Positions 8,933-18,916 of a DNA stretch of 64,000 nucleotides are shown here, piece by piece. The position numbers were made by a program, and so were the translations under genes. Source of the DNA: Bergeyella zoohelcum ATCC 43767 (GTDB lineage Bacteria; Bacteroidota; Bacteroidia; Flavobacteriales; Weeksellaceae). The DNA is taken from assembly GCF_000301075.1 (NCBI RefSeq), contig NZ_JH932293.1, forward strand, positions 2,159,053-2,223,052. The letters are read 5' to 3'. The first letter of the stretch is position 1; every line of letters starts with the position of its first letter. The notes under the pieces were generated by a model. The model did not search any database and had not been told where the DNA came from. It saw only the letters and a list, made by a program, of their open reading frames with translations.

Positions 8933-10189
8933 ATGGAGTTATATTATACTTTTTCTATCCTCATTGTATTAGCAGCAGTATTTTCATTCCTCAATATTCG
9001 GTTTTTAAAGCTTCCTGATACCATAGGAATTATGCTTATTGCGGTATTAGTATCTTTAGGAATTCGTTTCTTCGGAAACACCTATTTTCCAGAAACCACA
9101 AGAGAGTTTTTTGACCTCATCAAAGATTTTGATTTCACAGAGGTACTTATGGGGGCTATGCTGAATTTTCTACTCTTCGCAGGGGCTTTGCATATTAATT
9201 TCTCTGACCTCAAAGAGCACAAATGGTCTATCCTTACCTACGCATCTATATCGGTAGTACTTTCCGCTTTCATTGTTGCAGGATTACTTTTTTATTCGGC
9301 TCCTTTACTAGGAGTTCATATTCCTTTTATCTACTGTTTACTTTTCGGTACGCTCATTTCCCCTACAGACCCCATTGTAGTACTGGGCATTCTGAAAGAA
9401 GCGAAAGTTCCTAAAATGATAGAAACAAAAATTACGGGCGAATCTCTTTTTAATGATGGTGTGGCGGTAGTAATGTTTGCCGTGGTACTCAAAATGGCAA
9501 CGGATACACATTTTGATGCTTCATTTTTTTCCGTTTCTAAATTATTTCTCTTAGAAGCAGGAGGAGGAATTCTTCTAGGGACAACGCTAGGGTTTCTAGC
9601 CAGCAACATCATGAAGAAAACAGATGATTATAATTTTTCAGTACTCATCACTTTAGCCATTGTGATGGGCGGTTTTTTATTGGCAAAACAATTGCATTTT
9701 TCTTCTCCTTTGGCCATGGTTATTTCTGGACTTATCATCGGAAATTATGGCAAAAAAGTAGCAATGACGGAAACTACGAGGGATTATCTGAGTAAATTCT
9801 GGGAACTCATTGATGAAATACTCAATGCGATACTCTTCCTTTTTATCGGTTTTGAACTGCTCATGCTCCCTGATTTACAAAAGCAGTTGTTACTGGGAGG
9901 GGTAGCTATTTTCATTTGCCTCATTGCAAGGAGCCTGGCAATAAAACTTCCTGCCCGTACTATTTTAAGAAAAAATACCTATTCTAATGGGGCTCTTATT
10001 ACCATGATTTGGGGCGGTGTACGCGGTGGCGTTTCCATTGCTTTAGTCATGAGTATTCCCAATAGTGCAGGAGAAATTAAAGATGTACTCTTAGAAATCA
10101 CCTATATCGTAGTACTTTTTTCCATTGTAGTACAAGGGCTTACCGTGGGAAATGTAGCAAAAAAAGTACTAAAAAACGAAGTGGAATAG
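8933..10189 (+). CDS. Sodium/proton antiporter, CPA1 family
   Basis: 418 residues from the ATG at 8933. A longer frame from a TTG at 8837 adds a charged, non-conserved stretch that I reject. About 12 membrane helices are evident. Family hallmarks include [19 protein letters not shown] and [14 protein letters not shown], which hold the conserved acidic ion-binding positions, and [13 protein letters not shown] near the end. It probably exports Na+ (or K+) in exchange for protons at the inner membrane. It is a single gene, convergent with the tatD-like gene. Confidence 0.9.
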   Translation: MELYYTFSILIVLAAVFSFLNIRFLKLPDTIGIMLIAVLVSLGIRFFGNTYFPETTREFFDLIKDFDFTEVLMGAMLNFLLFAGALHINFSDLKEHKWSILTYASISVVLSAFIVAGLLFYSAPLLGVHIPFIYCLLFGTLISPTDPIVVLGILKEAKVPKMIETKITGESLFNDGVAVVMFAVVLKMATDTHFDASFFSVSKLFLLEAGGGILLGTTLGFLASNIMKKTDDYNFSVLITLAIVMGGFLLAKQLHFSSPLAMVISGLIIGNYGKKVAMTETTRDYLSKFWELIDEILNAILFLFIGFELLMLPDLQKQLLLGGVAIFICLIARSLAIKLPARTILRKNTYSNGALITMIWGGVRGGVSIALVMSIPNSAGEIKDVLLEITYIVVLFSIVVQGLTVGNVAKKVLKNEVE

Positions 10190-10209
10190 AAATCACTGAA
10201 CTATTCCAC
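10181..10209 (+). terminator. Inverted repeat at a convergent gene end
   Basis: GTGGAATAG (10181-10189, ending with the antiporter stop codon) and CTATTCCAC (10201-10209) form a perfect 9-bp stem with an 11-nt loop. No strong T run follows, so terminator function is likely but not certain. Confidence 0.5.
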
Positions 10210-10234
10210 GCATTTTATACAAAACATATTTCCC

Positions 10235-10996
10235 TTACCTGAATACCCTCTTGGCATTAGCTGATGTTTGGGCGATGATTTCCTCTAATGGTTTTTGATA
10301 AAGCGTAGCGAGTTTTTCGGCAACGAGTTTTATAAAAGCACTCTCATTTCTCTTTCCTCTATGAGGAACGGGAGCAAGATAAGGAGCATCTGTTTCTAAT
10401 ACGATATGCTCCAAAGGAATTTGGGCAATAAATTGGTCTATTTTCCCATTTTTAAAGGTAACTACTCCACCGATACCCAATAGAAAATTAAGCTCTACCA
10501 CCCGCTCTGCCTGTTCTTTATTCCCTGAGAAGCAATGAAAAATCCCTCTGAGTCTAGGATGTTTTTTAGCATTTAAAATCGCCAGCGTTTCCTCTGTACT
10601 TTCTCGGCTGTGGATGACTATAGGAATATCTTTCTCTATTGCCCAATCAATTTGCTGTTCAAATGCTTCTTTCTGAATACCAAAAGTGCTTTTATCCCAA
10701 TACAAATCAATGCCGATTTCTCCAATGGCACAGAAAGTTCTTTCATCTAAATATTTTTTAACAATAGCCAATTCATGATGATAATCTTCAGCACGAACAT
10801 CGCAAGGATGAAGCCCCATCATAGCGTGCATATATTCAGGATATTCTGCCTCCAAAGCAAGCATTTTTTCATGATGAGAAGCATCTATTGCAGGAAGATA
10901 AAATCGTTCTACACCTGCATCTAAAGCTCTCTTTATCATCTCTTTTCTATCTTCATCAAACTGTTCTGAATAGAGATGAGTATGGGTATCTATCAT
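10235..10996 (-). CDS. TatD-family metal-dependent hydrolase
   Basis: 253 residues, TIM-barrel amidohydrolase fold. Metal ligands visible are the N-terminal HTH in MIDTHTHLY, Glu in GEIGIDLYWD, His in IVIHSR, His in FHCFSG and Asp in LETDAPYL. TatD proteins are DNases or related nucleases. The start overlaps the stop of the GSCFA gene in ATGA (10993-10996), so the two are translationally coupled. Confidence 0.92.
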   Translation of the reverse strand: MIDTHTHLYSEQFDEDRKEMIKRALDAGVERFYLPAIDASHHEKMLALEAEYPEYMHAMMGLHPCDVRAEDYHHELAIVKKYLDERTFCAIGEIGIDLYWDKSTFGIQKEAFEQQIDWAIEKDIPIVIHSRESTEETLAILNAKKHPRLRGIFHCFSGNKEQAERVVELNFLLGIGGVVTFKNGKIDQFIAQIPLEHIVLETDAPYLAPVPHRGKRNESAFIKLVAEKLATLYQKPLEEIIAQTSANAKRVFR

Positions 10997-11976
10997 AATA
11001 AATAAGGGAGTTTTTGGAGTTCTTCGGAAAAAATAGTGTGCTGTACCTTTGCCTGTTGTGCTTTTATTCTTTCCTTTAATTTCCGCTGAAAATTAATATA
11101 ATCTATGCTTTTTTCATCCAAAGGCTGGTGTGCCAATCCTTGCTGAATTTTCATATTTTCATCCATAAAATCCAATGCGGAAGGTGAAAAAAACGCTTGG
11201 CTAAATTTCTCAAAAATATATTGAAACGCTTGTTCCGAAGGGTGTATCATGTCTTCTTTATAAAATCTATAATCCCTAAGGTCATCCATCATCAGTTCAT
11301 AAATAGGGAGATAATGCACAGTATCATATTGTTCTACCACATCATGAAGAGCGGAAATGAGTCTGGATTTACTTCGCTGATTTTCTACCATTCCTTCCCG
11401 AGTATGCCGAACGGGTGAAACGGTAAAATACACCGCCACCTCATCAGTACATATATTTTTTATAGAAGTGATAATTCTTTCTATACTTTCACGAATTTGC
11501 TGTTCTGTGAGCAATTGTTTTTCAAAGAATTTATTTGGAATTTTATGGCAATTGGCCACCCATTTATCTTTAGGCAAAAAACGATGTACAAAACTGGTTC
11601 CCAAAGTAATAAAAACAAACTGTGTTTTTTGAAGAAAAAAATGTGCTGCTTTCAGGGATTCATTAATTCTTTTTAATACATCTTCTACGAAAATCCCATC
11701 AAACTCGGTATGATGGTCTAAAGAGATTATTTTCCCTTTGTATTCTAATAAATCACTTTCAGAGTAACTCTGATTTTTTTCCATTCTTTCTATGGCTTCA
11801 GCGATGGAAAAGGGGTTAAACATCGTACCATAGGGATTGGACAAGATTTGGAATTGTGATTTTTTAAAAACATAAGCCAATTCATCTGCAAAGCAAGACC
11901 CCATACTCAATATAGCACTATTGGGCTGAATTTTCACGGATTGCTCCGAAATAAAAACTTCTGTTCTAAATTTCAT
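10993..11976 (-). CDS. GSCFA-domain protein
   Basis: 327 residues from the ATG at 11976; an upstream TTG at 12000 lies in repeat-like intergenic sequence and is rejected. The family motif appears as SMGSCFADE near the N-terminus, and HPSEQAFQYIFEKF near the C-terminus resembles the catalytic His block of SGNH/GDSL hydrolases. The family is common in Bacteroidetes and may act as an esterase; its substrate is unknown. It overlaps tatD by 4 nt. Confidence 0.88.
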   Translation of the reverse strand: MKFRTEVFISEQSVKIQPNSAILSMGSCFADELAYVFKKSQFQILSNPYGTMFNPFSIAEAIERMEKNQSYSESDLLEYKGKIISLDHHTEFDGIFVEDVLKRINESLKAAHFFLQKTQFVFITLGTSFVHRFLPKDKWVANCHKIPNKFFEKQLLTEQQIRESIERIITSIKNICTDEVAVYFTVSPVRHTREGMVENQRSKSRLISALHDVVEQYDTVHYLPIYELMMDDLRDYRFYKEDMIHPSEQAFQYIFEKFSQAFFSPSALDFMDENMKIQQGLAHQPLDEKSIDYINFQRKLKERIKAQQAKVQHTIFSEELQKLPYLL

Positions 11977-11996
11977 TTTTTTATGTTTAATAATAG

Positions 11997-12066
11997 GCAA
12001 TAAGCAGGAAGCAATAGGCAGGAGGCTTTTAACCTCATCATTTCTTAACTTTCTAACACCTAACCT
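11997..12066. repeat. Degenerate intergenic micro-repeats
   Basis: Short imperfect repeats of the form AAGCAGGAAGCAATAGGCAGG and CTTTCTAACACCTAACCTCTAA fill the gap between two genes. Similar runs occur at 170-200, 22148-22180, 32485-32555, 35990-36160, 42540-42565 and 59475-59520. Their role is unknown. Confidence 0.5.
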
Positions 12067-13038
12067 CTAACTTTCTCTCCTCAAAAGATAATTTGCCAGC
12101 TCTATAAAAGGTCTCTTTTTTTCTTCAGGTGCATTAATCTGCATCAGGTAGTTATGAGCTATTTCATTATGCTTTTCTATCAACCTTAGCGTCTTTTCAT
12201 CCGCTTTTGTCTTTCGGAAGATTTTTTCTACTCCATACACTTTATCCACATTATCGGTTTTTTTAGCATACCAAAAATCCAATTCTTTTCGCTCTTCTTC
12301 ATTGGCATTTTCTCTTGCTAAAAGGTAAAGCACTGTTTTTTTATTTTCGTAAATATCCCCCGCTTGTTTTTTTCCGAATTGCTCCATATCTCCGAATACA
12401 TCTAAATAATCATCTTTAATTTGGAAAGCGATGCCTAAATGTTTTCCGAAATTGAAAATGGCTTTTGCATCTTTAAAATCTGCTCCCGCAATTAAAGCCC
12501 CTATCTCAAAGGAACTGGCAGCAAGCACTCCCGTTTTATAAGTAATCATTCGGATATAGTCTTGGAAGGTAACTTTCTCTTGCGTTTCAAAATTAATATC
12601 ATACTGCTGTCCCTCACAAAGCAAAAGCCCTGTATGGGTAAATACACGGATGCACGCCTTAAAAATATGAGGTTCTAAATCTTCAAAAAACTTATACGCC
12701 TTAAGCAAAAGACCATCTCCTGAAAGAATCCCCGTATTAATACCATGCAGCGTATGTACCGTAGGCTTTCCTCTTCTGAGAGGAGCCTCATCCATAATAT
12801 CATCATGAATCAATGTAAAATTATGGAAAAACTCTATTGCCAAAGCTGGTTTAATACATTTCTGGATATCCCCTCCAAAAAGTTCGCATGCCATAAGCAC
12901 CATAATAGGTCTGAGCCTTTTTCCTGCGTTAGAAATAATATAATTCATCGGAGCATAGAGCTCTTCTGGCTTATCTTTAAACTGATAACGCGTTATTGCT
13001 TTTGATATTATATCTTGATAATGATGTAGAAGTTCCAT
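12067..13038 (-). CDS. Polyprenyl diphosphate synthase
   Basis: 323 residues, all-helical isoprenyl synthase. The first aspartate-rich motif is DDIMD (79-83), followed by RRGKPTVH, and the second is DDYLD (209-213). It condenses isopentenyl diphosphate with an allylic diphosphate. Chain length cannot be decided by eye; farnesyl, geranylgeranyl or longer (quinone side chain) products are all possible. It stands alone on the minus strand, upstream of the GSCFA gene. Confidence 0.92.
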   Translation of the reverse strand: MELLHHYQDIISKAITRYQFKDKPEELYAPMNYIISNAGKRLRPIMVLMACELFGGDIQKCIKPALAIEFFHNFTLIHDDIMDEAPLRRGKPTVHTLHGINTGILSGDGLLLKAYKFFEDLEPHIFKACIRVFTHTGLLLCEGQQYDINFETQEKVTFQDYIRMITYKTGVLAASSFEIGALIAGADFKDAKAIFNFGKHLGIAFQIKDDYLDVFGDMEQFGKKQAGDIYENKKTVLYLLARENANEEERKELDFWYAKKTDNVDKVYGVEKIFRKTKADEKTLRLIEKHNEIAHNYLMQINAPEEKKRPFIELANYLLRRES

Positions 13039-13141
13039 CGTTTGTTTCTTTTGAATTCTTTTTTAGAAATATATTATAGATTATTTCTTTGATATTTTCA
13101 TTCGTTCCTAGTCTATAAAGAGCTATACGAATGAATAGAAA

Positions 13142-15214
13142 CTATCTATTCTTCTTATAATACGCTATTCCGCATTCTAAGAATTTTTTGAAGTCCTCTT
13201 TTGGCATATAGCCAGATACAGGGTGATTAATCAATCTTCCGTCTGGCATAAGGAGTACATAATGCGGCTGAGAATTATTATTAAAATTCAACTGCTGGAA
13301 CATGCTCCATTTATCCCCAATGGTTTTTATTTTTTTCATCTGTCCCCCCCCCATATCTATACTCGTTTGTTCATTTTCAGGGAGTTTTTCTTTATCATCT
13401 ACATAGAGGGAAGCCAGTACCACATCTTGCTGAAGAATAGGTAATATATCAGGCTCTGACCATACAAACTCCTCCATTTTTCTACAGTTTTCACAGCCGT
13501 ATCCAGTAAAATCTATGAGTACAGGTTTGTTTTGTTCTTTACTTATTTCTAAAGCTTTAAAGAAGTCGTGTTCCATTTTTATTCCCATGAAATCATCTCC
13601 TTCTTTATGGAAATAGCTCACATTAGCAGGAGGTAAAATTCCTGAAAGCAACTGTAATTTAGGTTTATCAGAAGGGATAAGCCCTTGTACCAAATACACG
13701 ATGAAGCCTATACCAAGGAAGCCAATCACTTTTCTAGTAGTAGAAATTTTTGCTTTTTTATCATCATGTGGAAAACGAATCACCCCGAACAGATAGAGTA
13801 CCAATCCTATTGTGATGAGTATCCAAAGTGCAATAAATAACTCTCTTTTGAGCAAGAAGGTTTTGGTTACTAAGTCGGCTTTTGATAAAAATTTCAATGC
13901 CAATGCCAGTTCCACAAAGCCAAGGAATACCTTTACAGTATTCATCCATCCACCTGATTTGGGTAAACTTTGTAGTGCCTGTGGGAAGAGTGCTAATAGT
14001 CCAAAAACAATGGCCCACGAAAGCCCGAATCCTGCCAAGGCAAAAGTAAGCAGCATAGGCACATCTGTAGAACCTGTTACGGCACTTCCTAATAGCGTCC
14101 CCAATATAGGCCCTGTACAAGAGAAAGATACAATGACAAGGGTGAGTGCCATAAAGAAAATCCCAATGACTCCTCCTGCTTCTTCTGCTTTAGAAGATTT
14201 ATTTGCGATGGCACTTGGTAAGGTAATATCATAGTAACCAAAGAAACTCCCTGCAAAGAAGAGGAAAATAAGGAAAAAGGCGATATTGAGCGTTACCGAA
14301 GTAGAAATTTCATTAAAAATATTTCCTGCAATACCATCAATGAGGTGGAAAGGTACGGAAAGTAAGATGAAGATAACTAAGATAAAAAATCCGTATAATA
14401 GTGCTTGAGAACGCCCTTTCGCTTTATCTCTTGAACCTTTGGTAAAGAAAGACACCGTAAGGGGAATCATTGGGAAAACACATGGCGTAAGGAGTGCCAC
14501 CAAACCACCAATGAATCCAAGGAAGAGATACATCCATAGCCCACTTTCTTCCGTTTTCTTTTCCCCACAATCGGTTAAAGGGTTTTGAATGTCTATCGTA
14601 CTAAATTTAAGTCCTTGTGGGGCAGTAACATGAGCTTCTGCTGGGGTTTCATTTACCATTGGCACAGCTGCAATGGCAGAGTCCGTTTTCACTTCCTTTG
14701 TGGGTATAACTTCCTCGTCAGTAGTTACGGAAGTTTCCACTTTCTTACCTTCTACTGTTTTTTGAAATTCTAAAGTAACAGGTGCCAAACATACTTTATC
14801 ATCGCAAGTCTGATAAGTGATTTCAGCAGTAACTGTGGCTTTAGCCTCTGGCTTTTTGAGTTTAAATTTTTGTTTAAAAAGAACAGAATTACTGTAATAA
14901 ACAATTTGAGCTCCGAAGGCTTCGGAAAATTCGCTGTGTTTTTTTCCTACTTCTACTACTTTCCCTACCAAGGTAATACCCTCTTTAGAAGAGAGAAGCA
15001 TCTCAGTAGGAATACCGCTATCTTCGGGTAAATCTTGAGAATAAATATGCCACCCTTTTTCCAGCTTAGCACTCAATACCGCTTCATAAGTAGTATCATC
15101 TATAGCATTAATAGCATAGGTAAACTTTACAGGATCTTTGATTTGAGCGAAAAATAATTGTACTATAAAGATAAATAGCGTACTCCAGAAAAATCTTTTT
15201 TTCATATGCTTCAT
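13142..15214 (-). CDS. dsbD: Thiol:disulfide interchange protein DsbD
   Basis: 690 residues (or 687 from a second ATG at 15205). It has a signal peptide, then a periplasmic N-terminal domain with Cys137 and Cys142 (TCDDKVC), then about eight membrane helices from residue ~225 (CcdA-like, with LLTPCVFPMIPLT), and a C-terminal thioredoxin domain with CENC (574-577). DsbD carries electrons from cytoplasmic thioredoxin to periplasmic disulfides. All three cysteine pairs appear present. A terminator for the upstream PUR gene lies directly before it. Confidence 0.93.
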   Translation of the reverse strand: MKHMKKRFFWSTLFIFIVQLFFAQIKDPVKFTYAINAIDDTTYEAVLSAKLEKGWHIYSQDLPEDSGIPTEMLLSSKEGITLVGKVVEVGKKHSEFSEAFGAQIVYYSNSVLFKQKFKLKKPEAKATVTAEITYQTCDDKVCLAPVTLEFQKTVEGKKVETSVTTDEEVIPTKEVKTDSAIAAVPMVNETPAEAHVTAPQGLKFSTIDIQNPLTDCGEKKTEESGLWMYLFLGFIGGLVALLTPCVFPMIPLTVSFFTKGSRDKAKGRSQALLYGFFILVIFILLSVPFHLIDGIAGNIFNEISTSVTLNIAFFLIFLFFAGSFFGYYDITLPSAIANKSSKAEEAGGVIGIFFMALTLVIVSFSCTGPILGTLLGSAVTGSTDVPMLLTFALAGFGLSWAIVFGLLALFPQALQSLPKSGGWMNTVKVFLGFVELALALKFLSKADLVTKTFLLKRELFIALWILITIGLVLYLFGVIRFPHDDKKAKISTTRKVIGFLGIGFIVYLVQGLIPSDKPKLQLLSGILPPANVSYFHKEGDDFMGIKMEHDFFKALEISKEQNKPVLIDFTGYGCENCRKMEEFVWSEPDILPILQQDVVLASLYVDDKEKLPENEQTSIDMGGGQMKKIKTIGDKWSMFQQLNFNNNSQPHYVLLMPDGRLINHPVSGYMPKEDFKKFLECGIAYYKKNR

Positions 15215-15220
15215 AGATTG

Positions 15221-15256
15221 AAAAAAAGCATACCGATAAGCTATCAGGATGCTTTT
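15221..15256 (-). terminator. Terminator after the PUR-type gene
   Basis: On the minus strand arms AAAAGCAT and ATGCTTTT enclose a second small stem (GATA/TATC). A T run follows. It separates the PUR-type gene from dsbD. Confidence 0.65.
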
Positions 15257-15291
15257 GTGTTTTTTAATGAAAATAAAATTAAATTTATTAC

Positions 15292-15630
15292 TTAAATTTC
15301 CTCCTCTGATTCAATGGTGAAATTTCTCGATTTAAAATTTTTATCATGCTTCTCAGAAATTACATCCTCTCCTTTTTCTGTAAGGATAAACTCACATGAT
15401 TCTCCTAGCATTTCTTGGAAAGCCTTAAAATCTTCCTTGTAGAGATAGATTTTATGCTTTTCAAAAGTAGCCTCTCCATTATCATGCAAAGTTTTTTTAC
15501 TTTCAGTAATGGTAAGGTAATAATCTCCCGCTTTGGTTTCACGGACATCAAAAAAGTAAGTTCTTCTACCAGCTTTTAGTACTCTGGTAAAAATTTCATT
15601 CTCGTGGCGTTCTTTGTAGTCACTCATCAT
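15292..15630 (-). CDS. PUR-alpha-like nucleic-acid-binding protein (DUF3276)
   Basis: 112 residues. The pattern EIFTRVLKAGRRTYFFDVRE and later KIYLYKEDFKAFQEML fits the small bacterial PUR-domain family, which binds single-stranded DNA or RNA with a Whirly-like fold. The acidic C-terminus (SEEEI) is typical of Bacteroidetes members. It is monocistronic, with a consensus promoter close upstream and a terminator after it. Start could be either of two adjacent ATGs (15630 or 15627). Confidence 0.85.
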   Translation of the reverse strand: MMSDYKERHENEIFTRVLKAGRRTYFFDVRETKAGDYYLTITESKKTLHDNGEATFEKHKIYLYKEDFKAFQEMLGESCEFILTEKGEDVISEKHDKNFKSRNFTIESEEEI

Positions 15631-15653
15631 AATTGTTTTGAAATCTTTCCCAA

Positions 15654-15682
15654 CAAAATTAATAGAAAAATTGGAATCACAA
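15654..15682 (-). promoter_or_regulatory. Promoter of the PUR-type gene
   Basis: On the minus strand TTG (15680-15682), 18 nt, TAATTTTG (15654-15661). Transcription would start about 15 nt before the coding region. Confidence 0.6.
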
Positions 15683-16062
15683 AATTTTTTTTCAAAAAAT
15701 ATTCATTTTTATTTGAAAAAGAGTAATTGACGAGCGTAATATAAGAGCAAACTTAAGCTTTTTTATTGATTTTATGCTTTGACAATCAGTAAGAAATGTT
15801 TTAAATACAAGACCACGCAAAAGATTTGTTTTTTTAAGTTCAAAAGAAATATATTTGAAAGCAATTAATAATAACGGAAAGTTACTTTTATAAGTTGAAT
15901 CTAGGTCATATAGATCGATAAATATTCATGTTTTGAAATTTTTGTGGTAATTCATCTTGTTTTTACCGAAGAAATCTATCATGCGGATTCATGTTTTTTT
16001 TCACGACTTTGATTTTATGAAAAGAAAAAATTTGTAACTTCCCCAAAGAAAAAATTAAACAG
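15683..16062. other. Intergenic region before acs
   Basis: About 380 AT-rich bases between divergent genes. I find no gene, RNA or clear inverted repeat. A TTG and a TTTG lie 19 nt apart near 16010-16037, but the TA of the -7 consensus is missing, so the acs promoter is not assigned. Confidence 0.5.
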
Positions 16063-17970
16063 ATGAGAAAATACCAAATTCAAGATCTTCCAGATTATTT
16101 TAAACAATATAAGAAATCCATAAAGAATCCCAAGAAATTTTGGGATAAAATAGCCGATGAAAATTTCGTTTGGTATCAAAGGTGGAGTAAAGTAGTGGAT
16201 TTTGATATGGAAAATGCACATATCAAATGGTTTAAAAATGCAAAACTGAATATCACTAAAAACTGTTTAGATAGACACCTCAATGAGAGAGGAGAAAAGA
16301 CAGCAATTATCTGGGAACCGAATAATCCTAATGAACAAGCACAATACATCAGTTATAGGGAACTTCATTCTAGAGTATGTAAAATGGCCAATGTTCTCAC
16401 CGAAATGGGAGTGCAAAAAGGAGATAGAGTATGTATTTACCTTCCAATGATTCCAGAAATAGCGGTAGCAATGTTGGCTTGTGCAAAGATGGGAGCAGTG
16501 CATTCCGTTATTTTTGCAGGTTTTTCTGCTTCTGCGGTATCCTCGCGGGTAAATGATTGCGGAGCAAAAGTCATTATCACTTCTGATGGAAGCTATAGAG
16601 GAAACAAATCTATAGACCTAAAAAGTATCATAGATGAAGCAGTGGAAGCGTGTCTTTCTGTAAAAAAAGTTTTAGTAGTAAAAAGAACGGGACATGAAGT
16701 AACCATGAAAGAGGGGAGAGATTTTTGGTTGGCAGAATATTTAGACAAGGCATCAAATGACTTCGTTACTAAAATAATGGATGCCGAGGATCCGCTTTTC
16801 ATTCTCTACACTTCGGGGTCCACGGGAAAACCTAAAGGAATGCTACATACTACAGCGGGGTATATGGTTTATACGGGCTATACTTTTCAAAATGTTTTTG
16901 ACTACAGGGAGAATGATGTGCATTGGTGCTCAGCAGATGTGGGCTGGATTACAGGACATTCTTATATTATCTATGGACCTCTCATTAATGGAGCTACCAC
17001 GGTAATTTTTGAGGGGGTACCTACCTATCCTGAGCCTGATCGTTTTTGGGAAATCATAGAGAAACATAAAGTAACACAATTTTATACCGCACCTACAGCC
17101 ATTCGTTCTTTGGCAAAGGAATCCATTGAATGGGTAGAAAAACATGATCTATCTAGCCTTAGGGTTATTGGCTCTGTAGGAGAACCTATCAATGACGAAG
17201 CATGGCATTGGTTTAACACCCATATTGGGAAGAAAAAATGCCCTATTTTGGATACTTGGTGGCAAACGGAAACGGGAGGTATCATGATTTCGCCCATTCC
17301 TTTTGTTACCCCTACCAAGCCTACCTATGCTACGCTGCCATTGCCAGGAATTCAGCCCGTTTTAATGGATGAGAAAAGAAATGAGATTTCAGGAAATCAA
17401 GTAGATGGTAATTTGTGCATTCGTTTTCCATGGCCGGGAATTGCAAGGACGATATGGGGAGACCATGAGCGGTATAGAGCAACCTATTTTTCGGCATTTC
17501 CAGGAAAATATTTTACGGGAGATGGGGCATTAAGAGATGAAACAGGTTACTATAGAATCACAGGAAGAGTAGATGATGTGATCATAGTTTCGGGGCACAA
17601 TCTAGGTACTGCACCTATAGAAGATAGCGTAAATCTACATCCTGCGGTGGCAGAATCTGCTATTGTAGGCTATCCACATGATATTAAAGGAAATGCATTG
17701 TATGGTTTTGTGATGCTAAAAGAAGTGGGAGAAAGTAGAGATAGAGAAAACCTAAGAAAGGAAATTAATCAAGTAATTGCTGAGGGGGTAGGTCCTATAG
17801 CGAAGCTAGATAAAATCCAGTTTGTAAGTAGCCTTCCTAAAACCCGTTCTGGGAAAATTATGCGTAGGATATTGAGAAAAATAGCGGAAGGAGATTTTTC
17901 TAATTTTGGAGATACCTCTACACTTATTAATCCTGAAATCATTAACGAAATCCAAGAAGGTAGAATATAA
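16063..17970 (+). CDS. acs: Acetyl-CoA synthetase (AMP-forming)
   Basis: 635 residues, ANL superfamily. The N-terminal Acs domain (DYFKQYKKSIKNPKKFWDKI) precedes the AMP-binding core, with YTSGSTGKPKG (249-259) and a DTWWQTETGG segment. ITGRVDDVIIVSGHNLGTA marks the hinge, and the C-terminal motif SGKIMRR contains Lys598, the residue acetylated in regulated Acs enzymes. WWQTETGG, with its Trp, favours acetate over longer acids. It links acetate and the beta-oxidation product pool to acetyl-CoA and is a single gene with its own terminator. Confidence 0.93.
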   Translation: MRKYQIQDLPDYFKQYKKSIKNPKKFWDKIADENFVWYQRWSKVVDFDMENAHIKWFKNAKLNITKNCLDRHLNERGEKTAIIWEPNNPNEQAQYISYRELHSRVCKMANVLTEMGVQKGDRVCIYLPMIPEIAVAMLACAKMGAVHSVIFAGFSASAVSSRVNDCGAKVIITSDGSYRGNKSIDLKSIIDEAVEACLSVKKVLVVKRTGHEVTMKEGRDFWLAEYLDKASNDFVTKIMDAEDPLFILYTSGSTGKPKGMLHTTAGYMVYTGYTFQNVFDYRENDVHWCSADVGWITGHSYIIYGPLINGATTVIFEGVPTYPEPDRFWEIIEKHKVTQFYTAPTAIRSLAKESIEWVEKHDLSSLRVIGSVGEPINDEAWHWFNTHIGKKKCPILDTWWQTETGGIMISPIPFVTPTKPTYATLPLPGIQPVLMDEKRNEISGNQVDGNLCIRFPWPGIARTIWGDHERYRATYFSAFPGKYFTGDGALRDETGYYRITGRVDDVIIVSGHNLGTAPIEDSVNLHPAVAESAIVGYPHDIKGNALYGFVMLKEVGESRDRENLRKEINQVIAEGVGPIAKLDKIQFVSSLPKTRSGKIMRRILRKIAEGDFSNFGDTSTLINPEIINEIQEGRI

Positions 17971-17976
17971 TTTTTT

Positions 17977-18010
17977 AGAGACGCAATTTTTTTAGGCGTC
18001 TCTGTTTTTT
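17977..18010 (+). terminator. acs terminator
   Basis: Arms AGAGACGC (17977-17984) and GCGTCTCT (17996-18003), followed by a T-rich run. Confidence 0.85.
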
Positions 18011-18255
18011 TCATCAATCTCCTCTAATTCTTTAAATAAATTGCTCATATATACTTACCTTTGTGTAATTTTGGTTTATACATAGATACGCTTAAAGATT
18101 CAAAACCTCTTCATTCTCCGCCTTTTTTATTTTTTGAAGTAGTATTTGTAAAAACTATAAATTTCAAAAACATGACGAATGTTAATAAAAATTAATATAT
18201 AATTAACGGTAATTATTTGGATATTTGCCACAAGAAAATTAAGAATAAAATTAAC

Positions 18256-18894
18256 ATGGGAATTGGAAACATTTTTAAAGCATTTCAACCGAAAGACAAG
18301 GTCTTTTTTGTGTTGTTTGAAAAAATGGCGAATACGCTAGTAGAGATGTCAGAAGCTTTCTACGAAGGTATCAAAGATTTTGACATGAATGATGATATGC
18401 TCCTAAAAAAAATAGGAGAATATGAGCATGTCAATGATGATACCACGCATCAAATTTATGTAGAACTAGGGAAAAACTTCATCACTCCTTTTGATAGAGA
18501 AGATATTCACTCTCTAGCAACGAGCTTAGATGATATTGCAGATTATATCTATGCTTCTACTAAATACATTTTCTTGTATAAAAGCCCAGAAACAGCGGCT
18601 TATCAGGAATTTGCACTTCTTATCCATAAAGCGTGTGTAGAGATTCAAAAGGCCATTGATAATCTTAAAGATTTTAAAGATTTAGCTGCAGTAAAAGAAT
18701 CTTGTATTAAGATTAATAGTATAGAGAATATCGCAGATGATGTTCAAAGCGAGGCACTTATCAAACTGTTTGAAACCAATGATCCGATTAATATTATCAA
18801 GGTAAAACAAGTGCTTAATTATCTAGAAGAGGTAACCGATAAGGCAGAAGATGTGGCCAATGTTTTAGATAGTATCATTATTAAATACGCTTAG
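18256..18894 (+). CDS. DUF47 phosphate-transport accessory protein (PhoU-like)
   Basis: 212 residues from the ATG at 18256; an earlier TTG at 18217 gives an unlikely N-terminal addition. All-helical PhoU-like protein of the DUF47 family, with the acidic metal-binding pattern ATSLDDIADYIY and, near the end, LEEVTDKAEDVANVLD. Such proteins partner and probably regulate low-affinity Pit transporters. The pit gene starts 22 nt downstream on the same strand, which fits a two-gene unit. Confidence 0.9.
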   Translation: MGIGNIFKAFQPKDKVFFVLFEKMANTLVEMSEAFYEGIKDFDMNDDMLLKKIGEYEHVNDDTTHQIYVELGKNFITPFDREDIHSLATSLDDIADYIYASTKYIFLYKSPETAAYQEFALLIHKACVEIQKAIDNLKDFKDLAAVKESCIKINSIENIADDVQSEALIKLFETNDPINIIKVKQVLNYLEEVTDKAEDVANVLDSIIIKYA

Positions 18895-18916
18895 AGTAGA
18901 ACCAATTTTTTTGTGT